A stretch of DNA of 64,000 nucleotides from Bog-756 sp963734435 (lineage in GTDB: Bacteria > Actinomycetota > Acidimicrobiia > Acidimicrobiales > RAAP-2): positions 1 to 64,000 of the forward strand of contig CAVTHA010000008.1 in assembly GCA_963734435.1 (NCBI GenBank). The letters run 5' to 3'. The position numbers and the translations under genes are program-made. Of this stretch, positions 28,226 to 36,392 are shown piece by piece (the first letter of the stretch is position 1; the number at the start of each line of letters is the position of its first letter). Under the pieces are notes generated by a model, which saw nothing but the letters and a program-made list of their open reading frames with translations, had not been told where the DNA came from and ran no database searches.

Positions 28226-28382
28226 CCGTGGACCCGGCCGGGGGGTCAATTTTCAACCGGTGGCAGGGGGTCAATTTTGGGCCGGTGTTGACAATCTGAC
28301 CCTTTCCGTGCCTACGACATGGGTAGATCCGCCTTGATTGAGCATCCTTGTGTTCCCCGGCCCGCATCGCGAGGGTTTACAT

Positions 28383-28697
28383 ATGTCCCGCGCACCTCGA
28401 ATGGGCCGTCCGAAGGGCACCTGGAACCCCGGAACGGACACCTGGATACTGCACGCCCAACAAGCAAACGTAACGGAGAACGTCCTGGCTGCGGTCCAGA
28501 AGGGGGCCTACGACCACCGGAACCCGGTTATCCGCCTGATGGTGGCTGACGCCGTGCTCCACTTGCATGAGGGGCTACGAGAAGTCCGCCAGGATGCCGC
28601 CCAGGAGATGCGCAAGCTGGGTCGAAGCTGGACGGAGATCGGCGCGGTGCTGGGCGTGAGCCGGCAGAGAGCTTGGCAGATCGGGAACGGTCGGTGA
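28383..28697 (+). CDS. small HTH protein
   Basis: A 104-residue protein starting MSRAPRMGRPKGTWNPGTDT. Its C-terminal third, REVRQDAAQEMRKLGRSWTE then IGAVLGVSRQRAWQIG, is a helix-turn-helix of the sigma-70 region 4 or Xre kind. The function is not known; a DNA-binding regulator of the island is likely. Its stop overlaps the GTG of the next gene (GTGA at 28694-28697). Confidence 0.6.
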   Translation: MSRAPRMGRPKGTWNPGTDTWILHAQQANVTENVLAAVQKGAYDHRNPVIRLMVADAVLHLHEGLREVRQDAAQEMRKLGRSWTEIGAVLGVSRQRAWQIGNGR

Positions 28698-28906
28698 GGG
28701 CTCGCTACGGCTCCCGGTTCGTGGATGGCGAGCTGGTCCCCGACCCCGGTGAGTTGGCCACAGTCCGGCTGGTGAAGTTCCTCCGTGGCCGAGGGATGTC
28801 CTACCGGGCCATCGGCTGGGAGCTGCTCAGGGCTGGCCATCACCCTCGATCTGGCGGTGATTGGAACCCGAATCAGCTCCGCCGGATCACCAGGCAGCAT
28901 CCCTGA
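28694..28906 (+). CDS. small recombinase-like or HTH protein
   Basis: A 70-residue protein from GTG 28694. LRGRGMSYRAIGWELLRAGH then SGGDWNPNQLRRITR resembles the recombinase-domain segment of large serine recombinases (resting HTH followed by a W-xx-xxVRRIL motif), so it could be a detached fragment of one or a small DNA-binding protein. It is coupled to the gene before it. Confidence 0.5.
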   Translation: MRARYGSRFVDGELVPDPGELATVRLVKFLRGRGMSYRAIGWELLRAGHHPRSGGDWNPNQLRRITRQHP

Positions 28907-29195
28907 GCGGTACGCCGTAGGCTCTGGCTGTCGCTCGAACATCTTCGGCCGAGGTGGGCAGGCGGTCCCCGATGACCTTGTCCAGGTGCTTGGCGAAGAA
29001 CTGGCCCGCCTTCGAGTCCAGGTCTACGCCACTGGCCAGCAGGGCGGCGCGCCTCAGGGCACTCTCGGCGAGAGCGGCCTGCGCCCTCAGATATTCGATC
29101 TCCTCCGGGGAGGTCTCGACGGGCGCGGTGCCATTGGCCGGCATCGAACCACTAGTACCGGCGCTATACGGATTGATCGGGGTGCGATCAGGCAT
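28887..29195 (-). CDS. unknown small island protein
   Basis: A 102-residue protein starting MPDRTPINPYSAGTSGSMPA with a helical middle (SPEEIEYLRAQAALAESALR, RAALLASGVDLDSKAGQFFA). I recognise no family. Its ATG overlaps the end of the preceding gene by eight bases, and it closes the leftward run of island genes. It overlaps the 3' end of the rightward gene at 28694 by 20 bases. Confidence 0.5.
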   Translation of the reverse strand: MPDRTPINPYSAGTSGSMPANGTAPVETSPEEIEYLRAQAALAESALRRAALLASGVDLDSKAGQFFAKHLDKVIGDRLPTSAEDVRATARAYGVPLRDAAW

Positions 29196-29456
29196 CGGTC
29201 GTCGGCTTTCCATGCCTCGCGAGGAACTCACGCTTGGTCGTGGGGCTTTTGGGCGGTGGCTGGCGTCGAGCTGGTGGGGTCGTGGCCGTGGGGTCCGGCT
29301 TCGAGGTCTTCCCCGGCTCCTTGCCGGCGTGCTTCTCCTGCTTCGAGACCGCGCGGGGTGCTTCTCGATGGCCTGGACCGGCTTCTTCTTGCGCCCCTGG
29401 GCCGGGGGCTCGACGGGCTTCGGCTGGGGCTTCTTCTGACTGGGTGCTGCGGACAT
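29188..29456 (-). CDS. basic, Lys/Pro/Arg-rich small protein, frameshifted
   Basis: Starts MSAAPSQKKPQPKPVEPPAQ and is strongly basic. One shift near 29345 leads to QEKHAGKEPGKTSKPDPTAT and ends KREFLARHGKPTTDA. It is low in complexity and probably disordered; nucleic-acid binding is a guess. It is coupled to the next gene. Confidence 0.45.
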
Positions 29457-29553
29457 TGATATCTCCTGTCTGGGGTGGGGGGGGTGCGCTCGGGGGGGAG
29501 GTGCAAGAACCACCATGAGAACCCCACCCCCCGGCGCGGATCTGTGTGAGGGC

Positions 29554-29895
29554 CTATCTGGCGTTCTCGACGGTGGGCATGACGAACGCGGAGTCGGTCA
29601 TCGCATCCGTCACCTGATGACGGGTATCTCCGTCGCCCAGTGCTTTGGCTGCGGCGGCCAAGGCGAGCCCCTGGGCTTGGGTTTCCGTCTTCCCGGCCGC
29701 GATGGCCTCATCGAAGACGCGGGTCATCAGCTCTCGGGGGGGAGGGTACTGCTGGGTCGCGGGCGGTGCGTACTGCGAGCCGGGGCTCTCGGGCACTTCA
29801 GGCGCCGCTTGCGCCTGCTCTCCCTCGATCTCGTTGAGTCGTTGGGACCAGTATTGGATCGCAGCCTGAGCTTCGGTCCTCGGGTCATCTGTCAT
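29554..29895 (-). CDS. unknown small island protein
   Basis: A 113-residue protein starting MTDDPRTEAQAAIQYWSQRL, with a Pro/Gln-rich middle and a helical end (ELMTRVFDEAIAAGKTETQA). The frame opens at 29955, but the ATG at 29895 begins the structured part. No family recognised. Confidence 0.5.
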   Translation of the reverse strand: MTDDPRTEAQAAIQYWSQRLNEIEGEQAQAAPEVPESPGSQYAPPATQQYPPPRELMTRVFDEAIAAGKTETQAQGLALAAAAKALGDGDTRHQVTDAMTDSAFVMPTVENAR

Positions 29896-30015
29896 CGGTT
29901 GGGTCCTTTCGATTGAGTCGGTTGTGGGTGGATAGGCGTGCGGATCGGCGGGCAATGGTGCCGCCCCCGTCCCTTGCGGGGCTCCTGGGCGATCCTGTGG
30001 GACGGTTTGACGGGC

Positions 30016-30165
30016 TCACCTGAGACCCGCCAGAACGATCAGGGGAAGCGAACGCCACAATGCAAAGTTCTCCCGCTGCTCTCGATGTTCACCGCGCTCG
30101 TCGGCGGTCAGTGTCTCCACCGTCGCCGTGTTGCTTGCCCTGTCTGTGTCGATTGTCAACGTCAT
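30016..30165 (-). CDS. 49-residue small protein
   Basis: Starts MTLTIDTDRASNTATVETLT and ends LWRSLPLIVLAGLR. Its ATG overlaps the stop of the upstream gene (ATGA, 30162-30165), the coupling seen throughout this gene run, which is the main support. No family recognised. Confidence 0.45.
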   Translation of the reverse strand: MTLTIDTDRASNTATVETLTADERGEHREQRENFALWRSLPLIVLAGLR

Positions 30166-30422
30166 GGTCCTGTCTCCCTCTCTTTTTTGTTGTGGAGTCT
30201 CGATTCACCCTCTGTGGCCGCCCGTACATCGAGCGCCATCTCCACGCTCGCCATGATCGAGTCCTTGACTTCGAGAGCGAAGAAGTGGGCGACGGCGTGA
30301 ATGGTCTCCCTCGTCTCCTTCACCGTCCCGAACTCGTGCCGTCGAGCGCCTGCGTCGCGGATGGCATCGCGGGCGAACTCCTCGCGGAGTGCCAGGACAC
30401 CGGGGCTGTCGTCCAGGCGCAT
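30162..30422 (-). CDS. unknown small island protein
   Basis: An 86-residue protein starting MRLDDSPGVLALREEFARDA, mostly helical, with TRETIHAVAHFFALEVKDSI. The ATG at 30422 follows the DUF3631 stop within a few bases; an earlier ATG at 30437 would overlap it. No family recognised. Confidence 0.5.
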   Translation of the reverse strand: MRLDDSPGVLALREEFARDAIRDAGARRHEFGTVKETRETIHAVAHFFALEVKDSIMASVEMALDVRAATEGESRLHNKKERETGP

Positions 30423-30423
30423 C

Positions 30424-32023
30424 TCAGTGGTCCTCACTGGTAAGGATTTGGCCCCGTCCGTCCGGGGTATCCGTCTGACCCGTCCTGACCCGTCTATTTG
30501 GTGTCTGAACAGGGCTTTCGGGTAGACGGGACATCTCGGGTAGACGGGTCGAAGTGTCTATCGATTCAGAAGTGTCTACCTGTTTTCCCAGGTCAGGCGG
30601 CATATAGGACGGGTCAGACGAGTTAGACACTTCTGGCGGAAGGTATCGGCCAAATGCGTCCCCAAGATCGTGAAGGTGATACCCCCGCGCCGTCTGGGCG
30701 GTGTTCCGTCGCGGCTTCACTCCGAACTTCCCGAGCCTCGTGGCCAACTTCCGAGAGGTCAGGTCGAAGTCACTCCATGGGGCCCTCCTCCAGCCGGCGA
30801 AGCTCCGTCAGTAAGTCCGACGACGATAGGAAGGTGTCATCCGTGCGGGCGAAGATGGATCTCACGTCGGACAGGATTCGGGTATCCAGGGAGTCGTCGT
30901 CGGCGTCCGCTGCCTCTCTGGTGAGCTTCAGCGCCGCGGTTCTGGCCCTGGTCGACCAGTGGCCACCAGCAGCATCAGCCACGGCCAGTAGGGGCTCCCA
31001 GGCGTCCTCGGCACGGTCCTCCAGCTCGTCGGGGATACCGGCAACGGGCACCCCCAGCTTGGTCATCACGGAGCCCACCCATTCGCTGAGCCGGTCACGC
31101 AGATCGTGGAGGGCGGGTACGTCAGTGCGGAGCCGAAACTTGTTGACCTTTTCTCCCGGCAGCCGGCGGCGCATGGTGATGTTCACCGCACGGTCCTCAA
31201 TGGTGTCCGTGATCCTGCCGATCCCGGCCAGGGCGACCATCGCGTAGTTGCTGAACGCCGTGGGGATCTGGTTTGGACCCACGCATCGGATGGTGGGGTT
31301 GCCCTTCCTGAACCCGTTATTCAAGATGGCCACAAGATCCCGGTTGTCCTCGTCCTTCTTGGCCGAGCCAAGCAAGCGGTCCACCTCGTCCAGGATCAGG
31401 GTCGGCGGCTGCTCGGCGGCTTCGATCATGCGGAACAAGGCCGGCACCGACACGTTGGTAGTGGGGATCGTCCCGTGGGCCGTCATCGTGATGACCTCCA
31501 GAAGGCGAGACTTTCCGCACCTCTTGACCGGCGAGTGAATGGCCAGCCGGGTGGCATGCTCGAAAGCAGGCAGTCCATGGGTGGCCGTGATCCACAACAC
31601 CACGGCGTCAGTGGCCTCGGGGCTCGGAAGGACCACGTACTTGGTCAGGGTCTGGTGAAGTTCGTCGAGCAGAGCTACACCGCTCGGGGCGTCTTCCTCG
31701 CCGGAGGACTCCTCATCCGCTGCCACCATCTCGTAGAAAACGCGGACAGCCTCGGGGTCCGCGTTGGCCACGATCCGCTTCTCGTCCTGCTCATACGCGG
31801 TCGTGGCAGGTGGCGGTGTCTGGCGGTGATTCCTAATCCACTCGACCCTTACCTCGGGGCTCATCCTTTCTTTCCAATGCCTTTCCCCCGACCAGTTCGG
31901 ATCGCCCTCGCTGACGATGGCTGCGCGCTCGTCCACGTACTCCTGCTCGTCGTCGGTCAACTCCTCCCACTGAACGTCCTTCAGCACGGCGGTCGGGGCG
32001 GAGTCTTTGCTCTCGGGACTCAT
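30424..32023 (-). CDS. DUF3631 ATPase-like protein, frameshifted near its end
   Basis: Starts MSPESKDSAPTAVLKDVQWE. A helicase/primase-like core follows: YVVLPSPEATDAVVLWITAT, a P-loop-like SPVKRCGKSRLLEVI, Walker B TLILDEVDRLLG, RDLVAILNNGFRKG and the conserved DUF3631 region. A shift near 30775 (EEGPM) leads to LATRLGKFGVKPRRNTAQTA and RGYHLHDLGDAFGRYLP, the normal end. DUF3631 domains occur with plasmid, phage and integrative-element primases, so a replication role for the island is likely. Its ATG overlaps the previous stop (ATGA). Confidence 0.8.
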
Positions 32024-32381
32024 GAGAGAACGCCCTCCTCCTGCTGGCGACGGAACTCCTCCAGGGCCTGGTTCTCCTCGAAGGCGCGGGAGGTGTCGGG
32101 GTCGGCCTCGATGCGCTCCTCGTCGAAGTGCCAGGTGCGCGTGCGATGGGCTCCCCGTGGCGCTCGTGCCACAGCCACTCTCGACGGTGCTTGGGGGCCA
32201 TCGAGCGCCAGAAGTAGGTCGCAGATGTGCCGGGGTGAATGGTGGCCACGCGTTCGGTGAGCACCGGCTTCTCGGCGGAGGTCAGCTCGTCCCAGGGGTC
32301 GTCTGTTGGGCCAGAGTCGGGGTCGGCAGTGAAGCCAGGAGCAGCGCCTTGGCCGGGCGCTGTCTCTATTTCGGCACTCAT
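32020..32381 (-). CDS. unknown acidic small protein, frameshifted
   Basis: Starts MSAEIETAPGQGAAPGFTAD, then VATIHPGTSATYFWRSMAPK and HRREWLWHERHGEP. After a one-base change near 32135 it continues TWHFDEERIEADPDTSRAFE and ends RRQQEEGVLS. The WRSMxPxHRxEWxxxER segment is echoed near the start of the DUF3631 protein (KERMSPEVRVEWIRNHR), so the two may share a domain. Confidence 0.5.
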
Positions 32382-32574
32382 GAGGCGTCACCGCCCGTCA
32401 TCCAACTCGCCAAATCAGAGTCGAGGACCCGTACAAGCGAACGGATTCGCCGGACCCGGAGGCGTCTGTCGGCAATCTCGTGGCGGATCGTCCCGACCGA
32501 GACCCAGCCGCCTTGGCGGCCTCCTCTATCGTGAGCAGACGAGGGAGCGGGCGGTGTTCAGGGGCGGCGGTCAC
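32378..32574 (-). CDS. excisionase-like HTH protein, frameshifted
   Basis: From GTG 32574, overlapping the upstream stop (GTGA), the protein reads LPRLLTIEEAAKAA. After a shift near 32510 it reads WVSVGTIRHEIADRRLRVRR and ends WMTGGDAS, its stop overlapping the next ATG. LTIEEAA plus a turn and a recognition helix is the MerR/excisionase-type HTH. It is probably a directionality factor or regulator for the nearby integrases. Confidence 0.55.
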
Positions 32575-32774
32575 GGCGCGTCACCGTGCAGCATCCGCTC
32601 CAGCTTCGGGACGGAGATCAGCCAACGACTCCCGATCTTGACCGCAGGTTCGAACCCTTCAGGGGAGCGCACCATGCGGTACAGCGAGTCGGCGCTCCGA
32701 CGTAGGCGGGCGGCGGCTTCGGGGACAGTGAGGAGATCGGGCGGGGGAGGTAGTTCGGCCTTGACGCGCACCAC
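32571..32774 (-). CDS. excisionase-family (Xis-like) HTH protein
   Basis: A 67-residue protein with the HTH_17 excisionase fold: DLLTVPEAAARLRRSADSLY, then RMVRSPEGFEPAVKIGSRWL and ISVPKLERML. The GTG at 32774 is preferred because AAGGAAAGGGAG lies just before it; an earlier start at 32804 is possible. It heads the leftward gene run that ends at 28887 and lies beside the right attachment repeat, the usual place for xis. Confidence 0.75.
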   Translation of the reverse strand: MVRVKAELPPPPDLLTVPEAAARLRRSADSLYRMVRSPEGFEPAVKIGSRWLISVPKLERMLHGDAP

Positions 32775-32885
32775 GGCAGGCTCCCTTTCCTTCAGGGTGC
32801 CCACCGGGCGGACTGTCCGCTCCAGCGCACGACTCGCTGTCAGTCGTGGTTGCCGAGCCTTGACTCCTCGGCGAGATTCACTAGG

Positions 32886-32934
32886 TGCTAGGTCGAGGAG
32901 TCGAACCTCGGTGTCCGGCCTGTCCGGACCCAGC
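32886..32934 (-). other. tRNA-like minimal structure
   Basis: A 49-base minus-strand segment can fold like a tRNA lacking most of its D and anticodon arms: GCTGGGT pairs with ACCTAGC (one G-T), a CCGG-CCGG hairpin follows, and then a 5-bp T-stem with loop, CGAGG-TTCGACT-CCTCG. It is followed by A. It is not a normal tRNA and may be a deleted tRNA gene or a mimic used as an attachment site. Confidence 0.45.
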
Positions 32935-32995
32935 GGTAACTACTGACGCCCATCATACGAAATGGGTGGGACGCTCAGGGCGACCCCCGCCGCCT

Positions 32996-33016
32996 ATGTC
33001 CTAATCTCGTCCTAAT
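32996..33016. repeat. candidate integrase arm-type site, right
   Basis: ATGTCCTAATCTCGTCCTAA matches the site at 13957-13977 with A for T at two positions, and lies about 105 bases inside the right attachment repeat. Confidence 0.5.
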
Positions 33017-33121
33017 GTTCGCGGCGTTTGACAGGCAGTGCCGTCTAGGCCGGTTCGGAAAATGTGCAGCTCACGCCCTATTTCCACCGTCTGCCGCCGT
33101 ATGGTGCGCCCCCTTGAATCG

Positions 33122-33162
33122 CATTAGCAGTGAGTCCGATTCGGCCGCTCTCGCACCTCTCC
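33122..33162. repeat. right attachment repeat (5' half of tRNA-Ser)
   Basis: Forty-one bases match the 5' half of tRNA-Ser(GCT) at 13864-13905 with one base missing. The 3' half of the tRNA is absent here, so this copy cannot be functional. Confidence 0.8.
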
Positions 33163-33273
33163 TTGCCCTGTTCAGAGGCTAGTTAATGCCGCTTTGCAGG
33201 ATGTTGCACTTTGCACCATTCCCTAACCTTTCCCCTAATCCTTCGAGTGGGTCGTTCGAGAGGGGACGAGGAC

Positions 33274-33935
33274 ATGACCAGAGAAGCTTACGGGACAGGC
33301 AATCTGACCGAGCGTGAACCAGGCGTCTGGCGTCTGGCGTCTGCGGGCGATGGTCAATGGCAAGCAGATTGAACGCACATTCCGTGGCACCGAAACGGCG
33401 GCACACAAGTGGCTACGCAAACTGGGCAACGAACGGACGCCGCTACCCAGGGAGGCCGCCCATTCGGCGACCTGCTGACCAAGTGGCTGGCCCATATCGC
33501 CAAGCGGGGTCTCTCACCGAAGACCGTCGACGAGGCACGGCGCGAGATTGAGAACCGCATCCGTCCCCTGCTGGGCGACATCCCCGTCTCCGACCTCACC
33601 GCCGAGAAGCTGGACGACGCCTACTATGCCTGGCTCGGTGAGGGACTGTCGGCGTCGTCCGTTCACCTTCACGCCGCCGTTGTGTCCGCTGCGCTGACGC
33701 AGGGGTTCAAGTGGGGCTGGATTGATTCCAACCCTGCTGCGGTCTCGCCCACCGGCACAGGCCAAGACGAAGGCCGTGGCCGCCACGCCCCAGCAGGTGT
33801 CGAAGGTGCTCCACAAGGCGCAGGATGACGACCCCGTGGTGGCCGCTGCGATAGCCCTGGCCTACGTGACAGGGGCCAGGCGAGGCGAGCTGTGCACCCT
33901 CAAGTGATCTGACGTGGACCTGACCGGGGGCATTG
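33274..33935 (+). pseudogene. second tyrosine integrase, frameshifted and truncated
   Basis: Starts MTREAYGTGNLTEREPGVWR, closely like the integrase at 14011, and continues over three frames with FGDLLTKWLAHIAKRGLSPK, IPVSDLTAEKLDDAYYAWLG and VTGARRGELCTLK. There a TGA stands where the family has TGG (the W of LRWSDVDL), and SDVDLTGG is the last homologous piece, at about 33935. The HxxR and Tyr motifs are absent, so it is inactive. It follows the right attachment repeat as integrase 1 follows the left. Confidence 0.8.
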
Positions 33936-34056
33936 CTGCCGAGTTGACCTCTGCACAGGATTCGCTGGGTGCCCCGGAACGGCCGGCCGTGGGGGTTTTG
34001 GCGTACCGGGTGACAACAACCACAGAATGGACTAGACCATGGGGACTCCCGGGTCG

Positions 34057-34129
34057 GTGAGGTGGGGCGGCCACCTCACTGGTCCGGAGTAAAGCCAGAC
34101 CCGGAGCGGGGTCGGCGGAAACCCCGCTC
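34057..34129. other. two strong hairpins in a gene-free stretch
   Basis: GTGAGGTGG/CCACCTCAC (34057-34079) and GAGCGGGGT/ACCCCGCTC (34104-34129) are perfect 9-bp stems. They lie between the truncated integrase and the IS481 element in otherwise empty sequence (33936-34179) and may be terminators. Confidence 0.4.
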
Positions 34130-34183
34130 GACGGGTTTGGCTACTCCCAGGATACGGTGAAGCCCTAGAGCCCCGACCCCTAG

Positions 34184-35249
34184 GTGTTCTACCCACGGAC
34201 CTTGTTGACACGGATAATCCCCAGATGAGGTGAGCCCCCAAGGCAGTGTGGAGCTGTCTACACACCCACACGCCAAGGAGGCTCATGTGCACCGTAACGC
34301 TCCACTCACCCCAGAAGGTCGACTTCGGCTCTGCCAGCTGATCGACGGACGGCTGGACCGTGGCTTCCGCGGCCGAGTCCATGCGGATCTCCCGTCAGAC
34401 GGCACACAAGTGGTGGCGTCGCTACCAAGAAGCGGGTCAAGCCGGCCTGGAAGACCGTTCGAGTCGCCCCCGGCGCTGTCCGACCAAGACCTCGGCCAAG
34501 GTGGAGCGCCAGGTGGTCGAGCTGCGCCGACGTCACCAGCTCGGCGCGGCCCGTCTAGCCGGCCGGGCCGGCGTGCCTGCTTCGACGTTGCACCGGATCT
34601 GGGCCGCGCCACGGGGTCTCACGCCTCTCGGACCTCGACCGACGGACGGGCCGGGTCATCCGTCGGATCGAGACCAGCCGACCCGGCGAGCTGGTCCACA
34701 TCGACGTGAAGAAGCAGGCCAAGATCCCTCCTGGCGGTGGCTGGCGGGTCAAGGCCGAGGGACAACGCGGCCGCATCCGGAACGGCCAGGGTGGCCGACC
34801 TCGTCTCGGCTACGCCTACGTCCACTCCGCCATCGACGCCTACAGCCGCCTGGCCTACTCCGAGGTCCATGCCGACGAGACAGGCCACCACGGCGATCGG
34901 GTTCTGGCGGCGGGCCCGGGCCTTCTTCGCGACCTACGGCATCACCGTGGAGCGGGTGCTGACCGACAACGGCTCCTGCTATCGCTCGTCGGAATTCGCC
35001 GCCGAGCTGGCTGCCAGCCGCCATCGCACACTCTCGCACCAAGCCCTACCGCCCCCAGACCAACGGCAAGGTCGAGCGCTACAACCGGACCCTGCTCAAC
35101 GAGTGGGCCTACGCCCGTCCCTACCGCTCAGAGGCGGCCCGGACCCGGGCCCTCGACATCTGGCTCCACATGTACAACCATCATCGGCACCACACGGCCA
35201 TCGGAGGCCCACCCGTCAGCCGTGTCAACAACCTGGTTGGGCAGAACAC
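34184..35249 (+). mobile_element. IS481-family insertion sequence
   Basis: Terminal inverted repeats start GTGTTCTACCCACGGACCTT on the left; the complement of the right end (to 35249) starts GTGTTCTGCCC. CTAG stands on both sides (34180-34183 and 35250-35253), matching the known IS481 preference for NCTAGN targets, although its palindromic nature makes it hard to separate from the repeats. One transposase gene. Confidence 0.82.
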
Positions 35250-35253
35250 CTAG
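34287..35253 (+). CDS. IS481-family transposase, multiply frameshifted
   Basis: From GTG 34287 (AAGGAG upstream) the pieces in order are VHRNAPLTPEGRLRLCQLID, SMRISRQTAHKWWRRYQEAG, GLEDRSSRPRRCPTKTSAKV, GELVHIDVKKQAKIPPGGGW (first catalytic Asp), YGITVERVLTDNGSCYRSSE (second Asp) and KPYRPQTNGKVERYNRTLLN (Glu). They lie in different frames, needing about four corrections. The length fits a full IS481 transposase. The stop TAG falls in the flanking CTAG. Confidence 0.85.
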
Positions 35254-35415
35254 TTCAGCCTCCGGTCAGTCCCACCGTGCGGCAGCACCCGCGTGCCCCC
35301 CGTCTGGGCCAGATGGAGCAATACGCCAGCACGGACATCGGTCGTATCCCGTCCCGAGCATCCGCTTCGATAGGCAGGTAGGGTCCACGTGTTGCATGTG
35401 AGGTCTGGGGTTGCC

Positions 35416-35889
35416 ATGCGTCGGATCACAAAGGCCACAATCGCATCAGCCGTGTTCTTGGTTGGCATCGCAGGGGGGCTCGTTGTGGCGGCGGTTCCAG
35501 CTTCGGCAAACCTTGGCTGGCAATGCAATCACGTCACCGGGACGACCAGTGGTCTGGTGACTCTGAAGAGTTGCAACGGGACGGGTTATGGGACCCTCCC
35601 CGGAGCCACCTTCGTCGGTAGCAATACAGGAATAATCACGTGGACACATCGCCGTACGGTGACTTCAGCGACGATCTCCGTCACAACATCTGAAGACCCA
35701 CATAGGAACCAGGGATACTCGGCGTACTGCCTGAGAAGAGGTCTCGGCCTTTCGTACGACGTGAGTGGTACGGTCACTTCCAGCAACAGTCCGTACATTG
35801 GGAACGGTTCCAGCGTGTACGCCATTCTCTGTATCAACTATTCGACTGGCTCGATCAGGCAGGACCACTACGGCGGCATCTACCTCTGA
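35416..35889 (+). CDS. small secreted protein of unknown function
   Basis: A 157-residue protein with a Sec signal (MRRITKATIASAVFLVGIAG, cleavage near ASA-NLGW). The mature part is a beta-rich domain with four cysteines (NLGWQCNHVTGTTSGLVTLK, SCNG, YSAYCLRRGLG, YAILCINYSTG). No family recognised. The frame opens at 35389, but the ATG at 35416 begins the signal. A hairpin follows the stop directly. Confidence 0.6.
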   Translation: MRRITKATIASAVFLVGIAGGLVVAAVPASANLGWQCNHVTGTTSGLVTLKSCNGTGYGTLPGATFVGSNTGIITWTHRRTVTSATISVTTSEDPHRNQGYSAYCLRRGLGLSYDVSGTVTSSNSPYIGNGSSVYAILCINYSTGSIRQDHYGGIYL

Positions 35890-35920
35890 CCGGCAAGCAC
35901 GGGGTCGAGCGCCTTGCCGG
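35890..35920 (+). terminator. hairpin after the secreted protein gene
   Basis: CCGGCAAG pairs with CTTGCCGG across 15 bases immediately past the stop codon. No T run follows. Confidence 0.4.
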
Positions 35921-36392
35921 GTCCGGAACACTTGGGATTGGCGGAAACCAGCCTTACAACGGACCCGGCGGGCTGATACGCCCTGCCCTACCCTGACTCA
36001 GAACAGTCCTGGAGCCGCTGAAATGGGCCAGTAGGGGTCACGTGCGGGCATTGTGACGTCCCGGTCGAGTGGGGTTCCAAGCGGGTGTAGACCTGACTTT
36101 GTCGTCGGGCCAGCGGCGCGGGATGCCCTCTCTTCCCGGCGCCGGAGGGCGAAAAGAGCGTCCGATCGTGACCACCAAAACCACTGGATTCACCCATTTG
36201 CACCGGATCAGCGACCTTCCCACAGCATCGTCAATGACGTGGTTCTCGACGAGTTGACGTACGTTCGTGCCACCTGTGGAGCCAGGATGCCGAACTTCGA
36301 GCTGACTCCAGCCCACCGACACGTTCCACGGGCCGCTGTTCTGACGGTCCGCCTAGACCCCGGGGGTTGTCGGAAATCGACCAGACGGCTCC
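35921..36392. other. gene-free stretch
   Basis: No supported gene on either strand. A minus-strand frame near 36180-36320 (SVGWSQLEVRHPGSTGGTNV) has no recognised relatives. Confidence 0.35.

Larger units (their letters stand above)
26115..28293 (+). mobile_element. IS21-family insertion sequence
   Basis: 27-bp inverted repeats at 26115-26141 and 28267-28293 agree at 20 positions, begin TGTC and end TGACCCC. A second TGACCCC repeat follows inside each end, as in IS21 transposase-binding arrays. ATCTG flanks both sides (26110-26114 and 28294-28298), a 5-bp target duplication. It contains istA and istB. Confidence 0.92.
13864..33162. mobile_element. tRNA-Ser-integrated genomic island
   Basis: About 19.3 kb is bounded by direct repeats of the 5' half of tRNA-Ser. 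Just inside each end lies an imperfect 21-bp repeat of the form ATGTCCTAWTCTCGTCCTAW, as expected of integrase arm sites. The left end has a tyrosine integrase gene. The right end has excisionase-like genes and a DUF3631 ATPase in one leftward run. Cargo includes a RES/Xre toxin-antitoxin pair, the MauE fusion and Cys-rich export genes, a serine recombinase, and IS3 and IS21 elements. Some cargo may have arrived separately. Confidence 0.65.

Noticed and set aside
31106..32260. A 384-codon plus-strand frame across the DUF3631 region
   Set aside because: It is the complement of the DUF3631 gene and has no domain features.
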